Part shown: positions 8,041 to 17,568 of the stretch, piece after piece
How the letters are laid out: every line of letters begins with the position of its first letter
Numbering within the stretch: the first letter of the stretch is position 1
NCBI GenBank assembly: GCA_024304885.1
Contig: JALJOM010000003.1
Span: 128,296-192,295, forward strand
Direction of reading: 5' to 3'
DNA from: Beijerinckiaceae bacterium
GTDB taxonomy: Bacteria; Pseudomonadota; Alphaproteobacteria; Rhizobiales; Beijerinckiaceae
Length of the DNA: 64,000 nt
Position numbers and translations under genes: made by a program
Notes under the pieces: generated by a model
Told to the model about the DNA's origin: nothing
The model's input: the letters and a program-made list of their open reading frames with translations, nothing else
Database searches by the model: none

Positions 8041-8547
8041 ATGAGCCTTCCTATCGCGAAACCGATCGGGGCACGACTCGAAACGACGGGCGTGCGCCTT
8101 CTTTGCGTGCTCGGAGCCGTGAAGCCGGTGCTCGTCGTCGCGCTCGCCGCGCCTCTCGGCGCTTGCGCCATCTCCATGCCGATCGCCTCGCTCGTCACCC
8201 CGATCTCGCACGACGCCAAGACCGGCACGATCGAGAAACCGACCCTCGCCCGCCTGCTCGACGGCGAGGACCTGCGCCGGGCCGAGGCGGCCATGGCCAC
8301 GGCGCTCGACCCTCAGGCCAATGGCGCGCTGGTCGCCTGGGAGAATCCCCAATCCGGAGCCAAGGGCTCGTTCACGCCGCGGGGCACCGCCTATCCCGAC
8401 GACGCAAAGATTTGCCGAGCCTTCTATGCCGAGATCGACCGCAAGGGCGACACCAGGATCTTGAAGGGGACGGCCTGCGCCGCCAAGGCCAGCGAATGGA
8501 CCGTCGCCGAGATCGATCGCTTGAAGCCGAGCGGAGCCCTCGACTAG
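8041..8547 (+). CDS. RT0821/Lpp0805-type surface lipoprotein
   Basis: A 168-residue protein with a hydrophobic stretch ending in PLGAC, a lipobox that places a lipidated Cys after signal cleavage. The C-terminal part contains the pattern ALxxxxxGxxVxWxNPxxGxxG, then CRAFYAEI and [11 protein letters not shown], which is the signature of the RT0821/COG4520 surface-antigen family found in Rickettsia and Rhizobiales. It is probably an outer- or inner-membrane-anchored periplasmic protein of unknown role. It is divergent from pdxH and precedes a DnaJ-like gene, an arrangement I recall from other Rhizobiales. Its TAG stop lies in the first bases of a repeat (CTAG at 8544-8547). Confidence 0.82.
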   Translation: MSLPIAKPIGARLETTGVRLLCVLGAVKPVLVVALAAPLGACAISMPIASLVTPISHDAKTGTIEKPTLARLLDGEDLRRAEAAMATALDPQANGALVAWENPQSGAKGSFTPRGTAYPDDAKICRAFYAEIDRKGDTRILKGTACAAKASEWTVAEIDRLKPSGALD

Positions 8548-8593
8548 ACCATTTTCAGCGAAGTGCTGCCCACTCAGCCGGAAAATGCTCTAA
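8544..8593. repeat. Short A-module palindromic repeat
   Basis: A reduced copy: CTAGACCATTTTCAGCGAAG then a short spacer and CGGAAAATGCTCTA. The ends are near-inverted copies of each other. The TAG stop of the preceding lipoprotein gene is formed by the element's opening CTAG. Confidence 0.75.
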
Positions 8594-8716
8594 ACTCCCG
8601 GCCGGTGCCTTCGAGCGACTTCCGCTCCGCCTTGCGGTGCGCTAGCGGACCTCCCAAGTTCCACGAGACATCGGTGCTCGAGCCGGTCGGCGGCGGGCAC
8701 AGGAGCGACCTCATCG

Positions 8717-9694
8717 ATGCGTGATCCCTATACGGTCCTCGGCGTCAGCAAATCGGCGGACACCGCCGAGATCAAGAAGGCCTTCCGCAAGCTCGCGAAG
8801 AAATATCATCCGGATCAGAGCAAGGAAGCGAAGGCCGCGGAGAAGTTCGCCGAGGTCAATTCCGCCTACGAGATTCTGGGCGACGAGAAGAAGCGCGCGG
8901 CTTTCGATCGCGGCGAGATCGATGCCGAAGGCAAGCCGCGGTTCCAGGGTTTCGAGGGGTTCGACATGGGCGGGCCGGGCTTCGGGCGGCGCGGCCATGC
9001 CGGCGGTGGACCGGGCTTCGAGCATTTCGAGTTCAATTTCGGCGGCCGTCCGGCCGGGCAAGGCTTCGACGCGAGCGATCTTTTCAGCGAGCTCTTCGGC
9101 GGCGCAGCGGGTCCCGGCGGAAGGCGCGGGGCGGCACGCGGCGGCTTCGGCGGGCCGGCGCCGCGCGGCGAGGACATCACGGCGAGCGTCACGATCGGCC
9201 TCGCCGAGGCGGTGAAAGGGACGACGACCCGCGTGACCTTGCCGACCGGTCGCACGCTCGATGTCGAGATCCCCGCCGGGATCGAGGACGGCAAGGCGAT
9301 CCGGCTCAAGCGGCAGGGCCAGCCGAGCCCCTATGGCGGCGAGCCCGGCGACGCCATGATCCATGTGCGGGTCGCGAAGCATCCATATTTTCGTGTCGAG
9401 GGACGCGACCTCAGGCTCGACCTGCCGATCACCCTCTACGAGGCCGTTCTCGGCGCCAAGGTCAATGTGCCGACGCTCGATTCGAAGGTGGAGCTCGTGG
9501 TTCCGGCGGGGTCGAACGGCGGGCGCACCTTGCGCCTGCGCGGCAAGGGCTTGCCGACGCCGCAAGGGACGCATGGAGACCTCCTCGTGACCTTGCGGAT
9601 CGTGCTCCCCGACGAGGCCGACTCCGAGCTCGCGACCATCATGCGAAAATGGGAAAGCCAGAAGCCCTATAATCCGCGCAGCGACCTCGGCTGA
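8717..9694 (+). CDS. DnaJ-like co-chaperone of the CbpA class
   Basis: A 325-residue protein with an N-terminal J domain (residues 3-67, HPD tripeptide at 31-33, the part that stimulates DnaK ATPase), a Gly/Phe-rich linker (about 75-140) and a DnaJ C-terminal substrate-binding domain ([20 protein letters not shown], then [20 protein letters not shown]). It lacks the four CxxCxGxG zinc-binding repeats of DnaJ proper, so it is of the CbpA/DnaJ-II type, in keeping with its shorter length. It follows the surface lipoprotein by about 170 bases with a repeat in between, so it probably has its own promoter. The client is unknown. Confidence 0.92.
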   Translation: MRDPYTVLGVSKSADTAEIKKAFRKLAKKYHPDQSKEAKAAEKFAEVNSAYEILGDEKKRAAFDRGEIDAEGKPRFQGFEGFDMGGPGFGRRGHAGGGPGFEHFEFNFGGRPAGQGFDASDLFSELFGGAAGPGGRRGAARGGFGGPAPRGEDITASVTIGLAEAVKGTTTRVTLPTGRTLDVEIPAGIEDGKAIRLKRQGQPSPYGGEPGDAMIHVRVAKHPYFRVEGRDLRLDLPITLYEAVLGAKVNVPTLDSKVELVVPAGSNGGRTLRLRGKGLPTPQGTHGDLLVTLRIVLPDEADSELATIMRKWESQKPYNPRSDLG

Positions 9695-9797
9695 GGCGCG
9701 GGACGAGGCGAGCGAGATCGCGCGTGCCCGGGGGCGAGCGGCCAGTGGAGTCCGTTCGCCCCGCTCTAGCGCGTCTCGTCCGGGTTCGGGAGGCAGG

Positions 9798-10202
9798 ATG
9801 CTCGGTCGGCTCGCTCATGTCGCCATCGCGGTCGCCGACCTCGACGCGGCGAGCGAGGTCTATCGCTCCCGGCTCGGCGCCACGGTCAGCGCGCCCCGGG
9901 CCTTGCCGGAGCATGGCGTCCGCGTCGTGCTCGTCGACCTCCCCAACACGCGGATCGAGCTCATGGCGCCGCTCGGCGAGGACTCGCCGATCGCGAAATT
10001 CGTCGCGGCGCATCCGCGCGGGGCGGTCCATCATCTTTGCTTCGAGGTCGACGACATCCTGGCTGCTCGGCAAAGGGTGACCGAGGCGGGCGGCCATGTC
10101 CTGGGCGGAGGCTGTCCGATGCCGGGGGCGCATGGCAAGAGCGTGCTGTTCCTCGATCCCAGGGATTGCGCCGGCGTCTTGATCGAGCTGGAAGAGGCTT
10201 GA
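9798..10202 (+). CDS. mce: Methylmalonyl-CoA epimerase
   Basis: A 134-residue member of the vicinal-oxygen-chelate (glyoxalase) fold. Candidate metal ligands are His7 in RLAHVAIAV, the His pair in AVHHLCFEVDD and the Glu in GVLIELEE. The sequence NTRIELMAPLGEDSPIAKF is typical of methylmalonyl-CoA epimerase, which interconverts the (2S) and (2R) forms so that the B12-dependent mutase can make succinyl-CoA from propionyl-CoA. The ATG follows GGGAGGCAGG, a good ribosome site. The mutase is not in this window. The cobalamin uptake locus 8 kb away serves the same pathway, though nothing shows they are coregulated. Confidence 0.88.
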   Translation: MLGRLAHVAIAVADLDAASEVYRSRLGATVSAPRALPEHGVRVVLVDLPNTRIELMAPLGEDSPIAKFVAAHPRGAVHHLCFEVDDILAARQRVTEAGGHVLGGGCPMPGAHGKSVLFLDPRDCAGVLIELEEA

Positions 10203-10226
10203 CAAAGCGTTTGTTCTTATTATGTT
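10199..10226 (+). promoter_or_regulatory. Candidate sigma-70-type promoter
   Basis: A perfect TTGACA at 10199-10204, overlapping the mce stop codon, is followed after 16 bases by TATGTT (10221-10226). It could serve the small gene at 10456 with a leader of about 220 bases. The leader is locally AT-rich around 10375-10440, unlike the rest of the window. Confidence 0.35.
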
Positions 10227-10455
10227 CGACTATGTTCCGTGTTAGTTCGTATGCACGGGGGCCGGACCGAAGAGTGTCAACTTAAGCTGTTCGCATCGGT
10301 TCGCAAGCTGTTCCTTTATCCGGGAAGGGCCGACCCCGATGTGCCGCCTCGACACCTCCGGGTCGAACGATCACAAAATATCTCGTGATAGTTGTATATA
10401 TCGTGCTATGGTTGCATATTGGTCGAACATAGCAGCATATACGCGAAGGTCTCCG

Positions 10456-10689
10456 ATGGTGTCTGGAGGGAAGCGGGAGCGCTCGAGCCCGCAGGGCGAG
10501 ATCGCGGCGGATGCCGAACGCCTCATCGCTCGATTTGCGGAGCGTGCTTATTTCGAGGCCCGGGACCGGGTGGCAGGGCGATGCATCGACGGGACGAAGT
10601 CCCGCCGTTACTGGACTCGGGTCAAGCTGGAGATCGCCGCGCGCCAAGGACGCACCATCGGCCTCGCCGGAACCGACGCCTGGGCGTGA
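10456..10689 (+). CDS. Small basic protein of unknown function
   Basis: A 77-residue basic protein starting MVSGGKRERSSPQGEI, with a helical core ERLIARFAERAYFEARDRVAGR and a C-terminal segment RYWTRVKLEIAARQGR. ATG at 10456 was chosen because GAAGG lies 6 bases upstream; the frame extends back to 10339, but that part is AT-rich and has no ribosome site. No Cys pairs, signal peptide or known motif are present. The many Arg residues would allow nucleic-acid contact, but that is speculation. The preceding 250-base gap (10203-10455) contains only the candidate promoter. Confidence 0.5.
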   Translation: MVSGGKRERSSPQGEIAADAERLIARFAERAYFEARDRVAGRCIDGTKSRRYWTRVKLEIAARQGRTIGLAGTDAWA

Positions 10690-10738
10690 GCCGTCGCGCC
10701 TGAGTTCCATATGACCGCGTGAGGCGATTGCCATACGA

Positions 10739-10893
10739 CTAGAGCGGGATGAGGAAAAGTTTGCAGCGGTTTTCCGGCGCAGTCACGTTTACGCAGCTTG
10801 CGTAAACTTATCTGCCTATCCCGCTCTAAGCTTTTGGACTCGATCACGTTTCATGACTTTGGATCGATTCGATCCAAAGTCGTCGTGATCTAG
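10739..10893. repeat. Composite palindromic repeat, B plus C modules
   Basis: This is the inverted counterpart of the 6085-6199 unit. A B module with ends AGAGCGGGAT and ATCCCGCTCT contains an internal GTTTACGCA..TGCGTAAAC hairpin. It is followed by a C module GATCACGTTTCATGACTTTG...CAAAGTCGTCGTGATC. The closing CTAG supplies the TAG stop of the leftward permease gene. It fills the gap between the tails of two convergent genes. Confidence 0.85.
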
Positions 10894-13502
10894 AGCTCGC
10901 GCAGGAAGCGTGCCGGCTTGCGACCGAGGATGTGCCACGTTCCGGCGAGGCCGAGGACGATCGTGAGGCCGAGAGCGGCCGTCGCCGCGCCGAGCGCGGG
11001 AACGAGGACGAAGACGAAGTCGAGCTTCATGACGTGCTCGACGACCGCGAAGGCTGCGAGGGCTCCGGCCGTGAGGCCGAAGATCGACGTCATCAGGCCG
11101 ATGAGGCCGAACTCGTAGACGAAGGTGCCGGCAATGGCCCGTCGGGTCGCCCCGAGCGTCTTCAAGACGACGGCATCGTGGGTCCGGGCCTGCTGGCCGG
11201 AGGCGAGCGCGCCGCCGAGAACGAGGATCGCGGCGAGGATCGCGACCGCCGCGACACATTCGACCGCGGCGCTGACCTGGCCCATCGTCGCCGCGACCGA
11301 GTCGAGCGCGTCCTTCATGCGGATGGTGGTCACCGCGGGAAAGGCCTGTGCCGTCTCGCGAAGGAGAGCCAGCTCGCGGGGGGTGTCGAGCGCTCCCGGC
11401 AAGGTCAAGGTCGCGATCTCGCCGAACGGCGCGCCAGCGAACGTGCTCGGCGAGAAGACGAGGACGAAGTTGATCCCGAGATTGCGCCAGTTCACCTTGC
11501 GTAAGTTCGCGATCGTCGCACTGATCTCGCGCCCGAGGACATTGACGGTGATCGTGTCGCCCTGCGCGAGGCCGAGGCCTTCGGCGATCTCGGCGTCGAG
11601 CGAGACGAGCGGCGGGCCGTCGTAATCTTTCGGCCACCACGAGCCGGCGACGAGCGTGGAGCCGTCGGGCACGGTCGCGGAAAAGGAGATCCCGCGATCG
11701 CCGCGCAGGACCCAGGCGGCGTTCTCGGTCGGCACCGCCGCGTCGGCGCGCAAGCCGTTCAGCTCGACGATCCGGCCGCGAAGCATCGGGACGTGCTCGA
11801 TGCGGCCCTCCGGCGCCCGCGCCCTCAGGAACTCGGCAAAGGCCTCGGACGAGGCCTTCTGGACATCGATGAAGTAGAGGCTCGGTCTCTCGCCGGGCAA
11901 TCCGTCGCGCAGCTCCTTGCGCAAGTCCGCGTCGATCAGCGTGAGCGCGACGACGAGCGTGAGGCCCAGCCCGAGCGACACCGCGATCGACGGCGTGAGC
12001 GCGCCCGGCCGGTGGATGCTCACGATCGCGAGCCTGAGCGGGACATTGCGCGGATGCGGGAGCCTCCGCGCGCCCGCCATGATCGCCCAGCCGAGCGCGC
12101 GCAGCAGCACGAAGGCGGCGAGCGTCGCGGCGACATAGATCGAGGTCAGGAAGCGGTCCGCCGAGAGCGCCAAGGTCACCGCCAGGAGCACGGTGCTCGA
12201 GGCCGCGATGAGGGCAATGTAGCGCTTGCGAGGCCTCGTCCTCGTCGGCGCGATGCTCTCGCGGAAGAGGGCCTGGATCGGCACGTCGTGCACGCGGCCG
12301 AGGGGCCAGATCGAGAAGGTGAAGGCGGTCAGAAGACCATAGAGGATCCCCGCTCCGATCGCGCTCGGGTGGAGCGCCGCGGTGATCGGAAACGGGATGT
12401 CCGAGCCGAGGGTCGCGGCGACGAGGAAGGGCAAGGTGACACCGGCCGCGGCACCCGCGACGACGGCGATCGCCGCGACGAGCATGACCTGAGTGAGAAC
12501 GAGGGCGAACACCGTGGCGCCGGAGGCACCGAGCGTCTTGAGGACCGCGATCGACACGCGCTTGCGCTCGACGAAGCCGGCGATCGCATTGGCGACGCCG
12601 ACACCCCCGATGATCAAGGACGTCGCGCCGACGAGCTCGAGGAAGGTCGTGAGGCGCTCGAGGTTGCGCGACAGCTGCGGGGCAATGGTGCTGCGGGTCC
12701 GAATTCCCCAGCCGGCCCGAGGCGCGGCGTCGCGGAGAAGCTCCGCGACGCGAGCGACCTCGGCGTCGCTCGCGGGCGCGCCGGCTCGCTCGAGCGCGAC
12801 ACGGTATTGCCAGCGCACGAGCGCGCCGGGCTCGACGATGCCGGCGGACGCGAGACCTGCGCGCGACATCAGCACGCGGGCGCCGAGCCCAATGCCGGCC
12901 GCGAGCCGATCCGGCTCGGCCGCGAGACGTGCGCGAAGCTCGAAGGTCGTGTCGCCGATCTCGACGAGGTCGCCCAACGCCAAGCCGAGCTTTGCGATCA
13001 GCGCCGCATCGGCCGCGAGTCCGAAGCGCCCGTCGCGAAGCTCGAGTGCTGCAGTGAGCGCCAGAGGCGGATCGAGCCCGATTTGCCCGACCAGGGGATA
13101 AAGGGCATCGACAGCCTTGATTTCCACGAGCGCCGCCTCGCCGTTGGCGCGTCGGGCCATGGCACGCACGATCGCGACCTCGGCGACGCGCCCTTGGCGC
13201 TCGAGCAGCTCGCGCTCCTCCGCGCCGATCTCACGCTGCGCCACGTCCGCGGAAATATCTCCCCCGAGGATCACGCGACCTTCGCCGGCGAGGCCATCGG
13301 CGATCGACAAGGACAGCGAGCCGATCCCCGTGATCGCCGCGACGCCGAGGGCGATCGCGGCCACGAAGATCCGGAAACCCGCGAGGCCGCCGCGAAGCTC
13401 GCGCAAGGCGATCGGCAAGAGGCGCGGCCGCTGCCGGCCGGCATCGACGGAGTCGTCGAAACGGGAGGGTCGCGCCCGGGGGCGCAATGGACAGACCGTC
13501 AT
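10890..13502 (-). CDS. FtsX-type ABC permease of the YbbP class
   Basis: An 870-residue membrane protein built as two FtsX/MacB permease domains: an N-terminal helix (residues 38-62), a large periplasmic loop, three helices around 285-400, two central helices near 430-480, another single helix near 510, a second periplasmic loop and a final three-helix block ending at residue 860. This duplicated layout and the sequence AIALREL..FRIFVAAIALGVAAI match YbbP-like predicted permeases, which normally pair with the LolD-type ATPase YbbA. No ATPase gene lies next to it here, so the partner must be elsewhere or lost. Lipoprotein or lysophospholipid-ester handling is known for relatives but not shown here. 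Its TAG stop is formed by the flanking repeat. Confidence 0.87.
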   Translation of the reverse strand: MTVCPLRPRARPSRFDDSVDAGRQRPRLLPIALRELRGGLAGFRIFVAAIALGVAAITGIGSLSLSIADGLAGEGRVILGGDISADVAQREIGAEERELLERQGRVAEVAIVRAMARRANGEAALVEIKAVDALYPLVGQIGLDPPLALTAALELRDGRFGLAADAALIAKLGLALGDLVEIGDTTFELRARLAAEPDRLAAGIGLGARVLMSRAGLASAGIVEPGALVRWQYRVALERAGAPASDAEVARVAELLRDAAPRAGWGIRTRSTIAPQLSRNLERLTTFLELVGATSLIIGGVGVANAIAGFVERKRVSIAVLKTLGASGATVFALVLTQVMLVAAIAVVAGAAAGVTLPFLVAATLGSDIPFPITAALHPSAIGAGILYGLLTAFTFSIWPLGRVHDVPIQALFRESIAPTRTRPRKRYIALIAASSTVLLAVTLALSADRFLTSIYVAATLAAFVLLRALGWAIMAGARRLPHPRNVPLRLAIVSIHRPGALTPSIAVSLGLGLTLVVALTLIDADLRKELRDGLPGERPSLYFIDVQKASSEAFAEFLRARAPEGRIEHVPMLRGRIVELNGLRADAAVPTENAAWVLRGDRGISFSATVPDGSTLVAGSWWPKDYDGPPLVSLDAEIAEGLGLAQGDTITVNVLGREISATIANLRKVNWRNLGINFVLVFSPSTFAGAPFGEIATLTLPGALDTPRELALLRETAQAFPAVTTIRMKDALDSVAATMGQVSAAVECVAAVAILAAILVLGGALASGQQARTHDAVVLKTLGATRRAIAGTFVYEFGLIGLMTSIFGLTAGALAAFAVVEHVMKLDFVFVLVPALGAATAALGLTIVLGLAGTWHILGRKPARFLREL

Positions 13503-13562
13503 CGCCGTCGCTCGCTGCGCAAGAACACCGTGCCGTCTCCATGCAAGGTAGGGGAAGACCCG

Positions 13563-13910
13563 TCAGGAAAGGTGCACCGCGAGCCAGATCGTGGGCCGGG
13601 TCGCGTCGGTCCACTCGACCCGATGGCGTCGGTGCGCGGAAATCAGGACATGGTCGCCCGGCCGCAGCTCCAGGATCTCGGGGCAATCCTCGAAGCGAAG
13701 GCCGGCGGAGCCTACGAGCACCGCGACCCATTCGTCCTGATCCTGATCGTACCAGAACCCGGGCGGGCTCGCTTGGCCCTGCGAGACGATCCGCTCGATC
13801 CGAGCGCCTTTCCTATCGAGGACAGGAAAGACATGCTCCTGCGTCAAATCGTCCGGGATCGCCTCGAGCAAGTTGTCGGGCGGTCGGTGGAGCCCATCAG
13901 ATCTGCGCAT
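13563..13910 (-). CDS. Cupin-domain protein
   Basis: A 115-residue single cupin domain. The segment QDQDEWVAVLVGSAGLRFED corresponds to cupin motif 1 (normally GxxHxHxxxxExxxVLxG, here D-x-D-x-x-E), and LRPGDHVLISAHRRHRVEW to motif 2 (PGDxxxIPxxxxHxxxW). The motif-1 His residues are replaced by Asp, so metal binding, if present, would use a changed ligand set. The gene overlaps the 3' end of the YeeE-like gene by 14 bases, so it is probably the last member of that leftward unit. Substrate and role are unknown. Confidence 0.8.
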   Translation of the reverse strand: MRRSDGLHRPPDNLLEAIPDDLTQEHVFPVLDRKGARIERIVSQGQASPPGFWYDQDQDEWVAVLVGSAGLRFEDCPEILELRPGDHVLISAHRRHRVEWTDATRPTIWLAVHLS

Positions 13911-14409
13911 CGAGCTCCTGCTGCGCGGGCGCCGGACCCTGCGCCGGGCTTCTCTCCTTGGCGCGGGCCCGATAATCGTGAAGCAGGATGCCGGCCAGCA
14001 TCATCGCGGTGAAGACGAAGGTTTGCGGCAGGCCGAGGGAAAGCGAGGCGATCGCGGGTCCGGGGCAGAACCCGGCCATGCCCCAGCCGGTCCCGAAGAG
14101 CGCCGCGCCGCCGAGGAGCTTGCCGTCGATGTCGCGCCGGGCCGGCAGATGATAGGCCGTGTCGAGGAGCGGGCGAGGGGTTCGGCGGGAGAAAGCATAG
14201 CCGAGGCCGGACACGGCGAGCGCACCGACGAGAACGAAGCCGAGGCTCGGATCGAAAGCTCCGGCAACATCGAGAAAGCCGCGCACCCGGGTCGGATCCA
14301 TCATGCCGGAGAGCGCCAGGCCGAAGCCGAAGATCACGCCGGCGAGTAGCGCGGTCACGCCTTGCGCGGCCGCGTCGCGGAACGTCGAGGCGCGCGGGAT
14401 ATTGCTCAT
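13897..14409 (-). CDS. YeeE/YedE-family half-transporter (second half, DUF6691-like)
   Basis: A 170-residue membrane protein with about four hydrophobic helices. It contains [18 protein letters not shown] near the N-terminus and [18 protein letters not shown] near residue 110, the latter carrying the conserved Cys of the YeeE/YedE fold. In YeeE/TsuA a line of Cys residues passes thiosulfate or related sulfur species; in many Proteobacteria the fold is split over two adjacent genes, as here. The start overlaps the stop of the upstream half-gene by ATGA, so the two are translationally coupled and should assemble together in the inner membrane. The sulfur substrate is inferred from the family only. 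Confidence 0.87.
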   Translation of the reverse strand: MSNIPRASTFRDAAAQGVTALLAGVIFGFGLALSGMMDPTRVRGFLDVAGAFDPSLGFVLVGALAVSGLGYAFSRRTPRPLLDTAYHLPARRDIDGKLLGGAALFGTGWGMAGFCPGPAIASLSLGLPQTFVFTAMMLAGILLHDYRARAKERSPAQGPAPAQQELDAQI

Positions 14410-14840
14410 GGCACCCCCAGGGCATTCATCGTGGCGACGGTGAGAACGCCCGTCGAGAGAAAGACGGCGACGGCGACGATCGAGCGTCGCGACAACCGCG
14501 CCATGCCGCAGACGCCGTGGCCGCTGGTGCAGCCAGAGCCGAGGCGCGTGCCGAAGCCCACGAGGAGCCCGGCGAGCGCGAGGATCCCCCATGTGGCGTC
14601 GATACGGACCAAGGGCCAGGCCCCGAATGCGAGCCGATAGGCGACCGGGCCGAGGAGGAGCCCGACCAGGAAGGCCGTATTGCGCAGCTGGTGCCGGTCG
14701 AAGCGCGCGAACGTGCCGCTGATGATGCCGCTGACCCCTGCGACCCGGCCGTCGAGGAGCAGGAACAAGGCCGCGGCGAGGCCGATCAGGGCGCCGCCCT
14801 CGAGCGATTGCAGGTATGCCGGCCAGTCGAGGCTCGTCAT
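14406..14840 (-). CDS. YeeE/YedE-family half-transporter (first half)
   Basis: A 144-residue integral membrane protein beginning [20 protein letters not shown], with four hydrophobic helices and the hallmark [20 protein letters not shown] carrying two conserved Cys residues. This is the first half of a split YeeE/YedE transporter; relatives take up thiosulfate or other sulfur compounds, and the pair is often next to sulfide- or persulfide-handling genes, which are not seen here. It heads a leftward unit with the second half-gene and the cupin. It is divergent from the helicase gene, leaving roughly 185 bases for both promoters. Confidence 0.88.
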   Translation of the reverse strand: MTSLDWPAYLQSLEGGALIGLAAALFLLLDGRVAGVSGIISGTFARFDRHQLRNTAFLVGLLLGPVAYRLAFGAWPLVRIDATWGILALAGLLVGFGTRLGSGCTSGHGVCGMARLSRRSIVAVAVFLSTGVLTVATMNALGVP

Positions 14841-15024
14841 GTCGGTCCCGGAATGATGCGCGATGTCTCTCTCTAGATCCGAACGACCATGGTCGGATGC
14901 AAGAGGTCGATCGACCGAATCGAGCGCGGGCCTCCGAGCAGCGACCATCGATCGACAGAAGCGCCGGAAAGCGCCACATTGGCGGAAACGATTCGTGGTT
15001 CGTTCCGATCGGAGCTTCGAGACC

Positions 15025-17385
15025 TTGACCGATCAATTCACGCTCGCCGACCTCGACGCCCCCGCGCCGCGTCCGGGCGGCATCGCCGCGCGTGCCCGAG
15101 CCTCGGCCGCCGCAAGGCCCTATCTCCAAGGGCTCAATGCCGAGCAACGCGCCGCCGTCGAGGCGACGGACGGCCCTCTCCTGGTGCTCGCCGGCGCCGG
15201 CACCGGCAAGACCCGCGTGCTCACGACGAGGCTCGCCCATCTTCTCGCCGAGGGCCGCGCCCGTGCCCACGAGATTCTCGCCGTGACCTTCACCAACAAG
15301 GCCGCGCGCGAGATGAAGGAGCGCGTCGCGCTTCTCGCCGGGCCGGTCGCCGAAGGCATGCCCTGGCTCGGCACCTTCCATGCGATCTCGACCAAGATCC
15401 TGCGTCGCCATGCCGAGCTCGTGGGGCTGAAGTCGAGCTTCACCATCCTCGATACCGACGACCAGATCCGGCTCCTGAAGCAGGTCCTGCAGGCCGAGAA
15501 CATCGACGACAAGCGCTGGCCCGCACGTGCGCTCGCCTTCCAGATCGATGCCTGGAAGAACCGCGGTCAGGACCCCGCCCATGTGCCGGCGGGCGAGGCG
15601 GCGAGCTTCGCGGGCGGCAAAGGCGCGCGGCTCTATGCGCTCTACCAGGAGCGGCTGAAGACCCTCAACGCCGCCGATTTCGGCGATCTTCTCCTCGAAG
15701 GCTTGCGGCTCCTGCGCGAGAACCCGGACGTCCTGAAGCTCTACCAGGACCGGTTCCGCACCATGCTGGTGGACGAGTACCAGGACACCAACTCGGTGCA
15801 ATATCTGTGGCTGCGCATCCTCGCGCAGGGACGCAACAACATCTGTTGCGTCGGCGACGACGACCAGTCGATCTACGGCTGGCGCGGCGCCGAGGTCGAC
15901 AACATCCTGCGCTTCGAGCGGGATTTTCCGGGCGCGCGAGTCATCCGGCTCGAGCGCAACTATCGCTCGACCGGCCATATCCTCGCGACCGCGGCGGGCC
16001 TCATCGCCCATAACCAAGGCCGGCTCGGCAAGACGCTTTTCACCGACGGCGAGGCCGGCGTGAAGCCGACCGTCACCGGCGTGTGGGATTCGGAGGAGGA
16101 GGCCCGTGTCATCGGCGAGGAGATCGAGGAGCTGCAACGCCGGCAGCACGAGCTCGACGAGATAGCGATCCTCGTGCGGGCCTCGTTCCAGATGCGCGAG
16201 CTCGAGGAGCGCTTCATCACGCTCGCCCTTCCCTACAAGGTGATCGGCGGCCCGCGCTTCTACGAGCGGGCGGAAATCCGCGATGCGCTCGCCTATTTGC
16301 GCTGCGTCGCCCAGCCGGCCGACGATCTCGCTTTCGAGCGCATCTTCAACTTGCCGAAGCGCGGTCTCGGCGACGCGACATTGCAGCTCCTGCACGACCA
16401 TGCGCGGCGGGCGAAGATGCCGCTCACGCAGGCGGCGCGCATAATGGTCGAGACGGAAGAGCTGAAGCCCAAGCAACGCCAGACGCTACGTGGTCTTCTC
16501 GACGATCTCGAGCGCTGGGCGAGCCTGATCGACGTGAAGCCTCAGGGCGAGCTGACGGAGACGATCCTCGAGGAGTCGGGCTATACCGACATGTGGCGCA
16601 AGGACCGGACCGCGGAAGCCACGGGCCGGCTCGAGAACCTGAAGGAGCTCGTCCGCTCCATGGAGGAATTCCCGGATCTCGCTTCCTTCCTGGAGCATGT
16701 CTCGCTCGTGATGGACGCCGAGACCAAGGACGCGGGACCGCGCGTCTCGATCATGACGCTCCATGCCGCGAAGGGCCTCGAGTTCGAGACGGTTTTCCTG
16801 CCGGGCTGGGAGGAGGGGCTGTTTCCGCACCAGCGTTCGATCGACGACAACGGCAGGGCAGGGCTCGAGGAGGAGCGCCGCCTCGCCTATGTGGGGCTCA
16901 CGCGCGCCAAGCGCCGCGCGAAAATTTCCTTTGCGACCAACCGCCGAATCCACGGGCTGTGGCAAACCACCGTGCCCTCGCGCTTTCTCGACGAATTGCC
17001 GGCGAGCCATGTCGAGGTGGTGGAGGCCGCGACGGGCGCGGCCTATGGCGGCTATGCGCAATCGCGCTTCGCCAATATGGATTCCTACGGTTCGTCCTAC
17101 ACGACACCCGGCTGGCAGCGCGCCAAAAGCCGGATGGACGAGAGCCGTCAGGGCGCATCGACCGAGAGCTCGAGGACGAAGCGCGCGCGCGGCGGGCCGC
17201 GGGAGATCGAGGGCGAGCTCGTGGCGAGCTCCAGCGCCGAGTCGGGGTTCGCGTCGGGGACCCGAGTCTTCCACATCAAGTTCGGTCCCGGCACCGTGGC
17301 GGCTGTGGACGGCAACAAGCTGACGGTGGATTTCGACAAGGCCGGCCGCAAGATGGTGCTTTCGAGCTTCGTGCAGGCGGGGTAA
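15025..17385 (+). CDS. uvrD: UvrD/PcrA-type ATP-dependent DNA helicase
   Basis: A superfamily 1A 3'-5' helicase that unwinds DNA in nucleotide-excision and mismatch repair and removes RecA filaments. Motifs occur in order: the Q-motif region LNAEQRAAVEATDG, Walker A LAGAGTGKTRVL, motif Ia FTNKAAREMKERV, motif II DEYQDTN, motif III GDDDQSIYGWRGA, motif IV ERNYRSTGHIL, motif V TLHAAKGLEFETVFLPGWEEG and motif VI EERRLAYVGLTRAKRR. A PcrA-like C-terminal domain (VFHIKFGPGTVAAVDGNKLTVDF) follows. TTG at 15025 was chosen because it gives MTDQFTLADLDAPAPRPGG with GGAG 10 bases upstream; the frame stays open to an ATG at 14863. About 786 residues. Confidence 0.96.
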   Translation: MTDQFTLADLDAPAPRPGGIAARARASAAARPYLQGLNAEQRAAVEATDGPLLVLAGAGTGKTRVLTTRLAHLLAEGRARAHEILAVTFTNKAAREMKERVALLAGPVAEGMPWLGTFHAISTKILRRHAELVGLKSSFTILDTDDQIRLLKQVLQAENIDDKRWPARALAFQIDAWKNRGQDPAHVPAGEAASFAGGKGARLYALYQERLKTLNAADFGDLLLEGLRLLRENPDVLKLYQDRFRTMLVDEYQDTNSVQYLWLRILAQGRNNICCVGDDDQSIYGWRGAEVDNILRFERDFPGARVIRLERNYRSTGHILATAAGLIAHNQGRLGKTLFTDGEAGVKPTVTGVWDSEEEARVIGEEIEELQRRQHELDEIAILVRASFQMRELEERFITLALPYKVIGGPRFYERAEIRDALAYLRCVAQPADDLAFERIFNLPKRGLGDATLQLLHDHARRAKMPLTQAARIMVETEELKPKQRQTLRGLLDDLERWASLIDVKPQGELTETILEESGYTDMWRKDRTAEATGRLENLKELVRSMEEFPDLASFLEHVSLVMDAETKDAGPRVSIMTLHAAKGLEFETVFLPGWEEGLFPHQRSIDDNGRAGLEEERRLAYVGLTRAKRRAKISFATNRRIHGLWQTTVPSRFLDELPASHVEVVEAATGAAYGGYAQSRFANMDSYGSSYTTPGWQRAKSRMDESRQGASTESSRTKRARGGPREIEGELVASSSAESGFASGTRVFHIKFGPGTVAAVDGNKLTVDFDKAGRKMVLSSFVQAG

Positions 17386-17418
17386 CGCATGGTCTTGGCT
17401 TAACATCGGATTTCCAGC

Positions 17419-17568
17419 ATGAATGAATGTCCAATTTGTAGCGAGGCGCTCAATAGTGAGGTCGAACGGACTGTAGAAGGTCCAACTGCTACATTACCAA
17501 CCGCTAAAGCGAAATTGACTGCGACGATCCGAAATACATTCTTTGCGGAAGCGAAGATGGCGGATTGA
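17419..17568 (+). CDS. Possible 49-residue ORF of atypical composition
   Basis: A short frame starting MNECPICSEALNSEVERTVE and ending FFAEAKMAD. It has one CxxC pair (CPIC) and codon use much richer in A and T than its neighbours (17400-17560 is visibly less GC-rich), which suggests transferred or non-coding DNA. There is no clear ribosome site. It may be a fragment of a zinc-ribbon protein or chance. The rest of the 17386-17770 gap holds a TTGACA at 17739-17744 that could be the -35 box for the riboswitch transcript. Confidence 0.25.
   Translation: MNECPICSEALNSEVERTVEGPTATLPTAKAKLTATIRNTFFAEAKMAD

Noticed and set aside
13897-16476. An 859-codon open frame on the minus strand
   Set aside because: Only its last 170 codons are a real gene (YeeE-like). 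The rest lies antisense to the UvrD helicase motifs and has no domain character.
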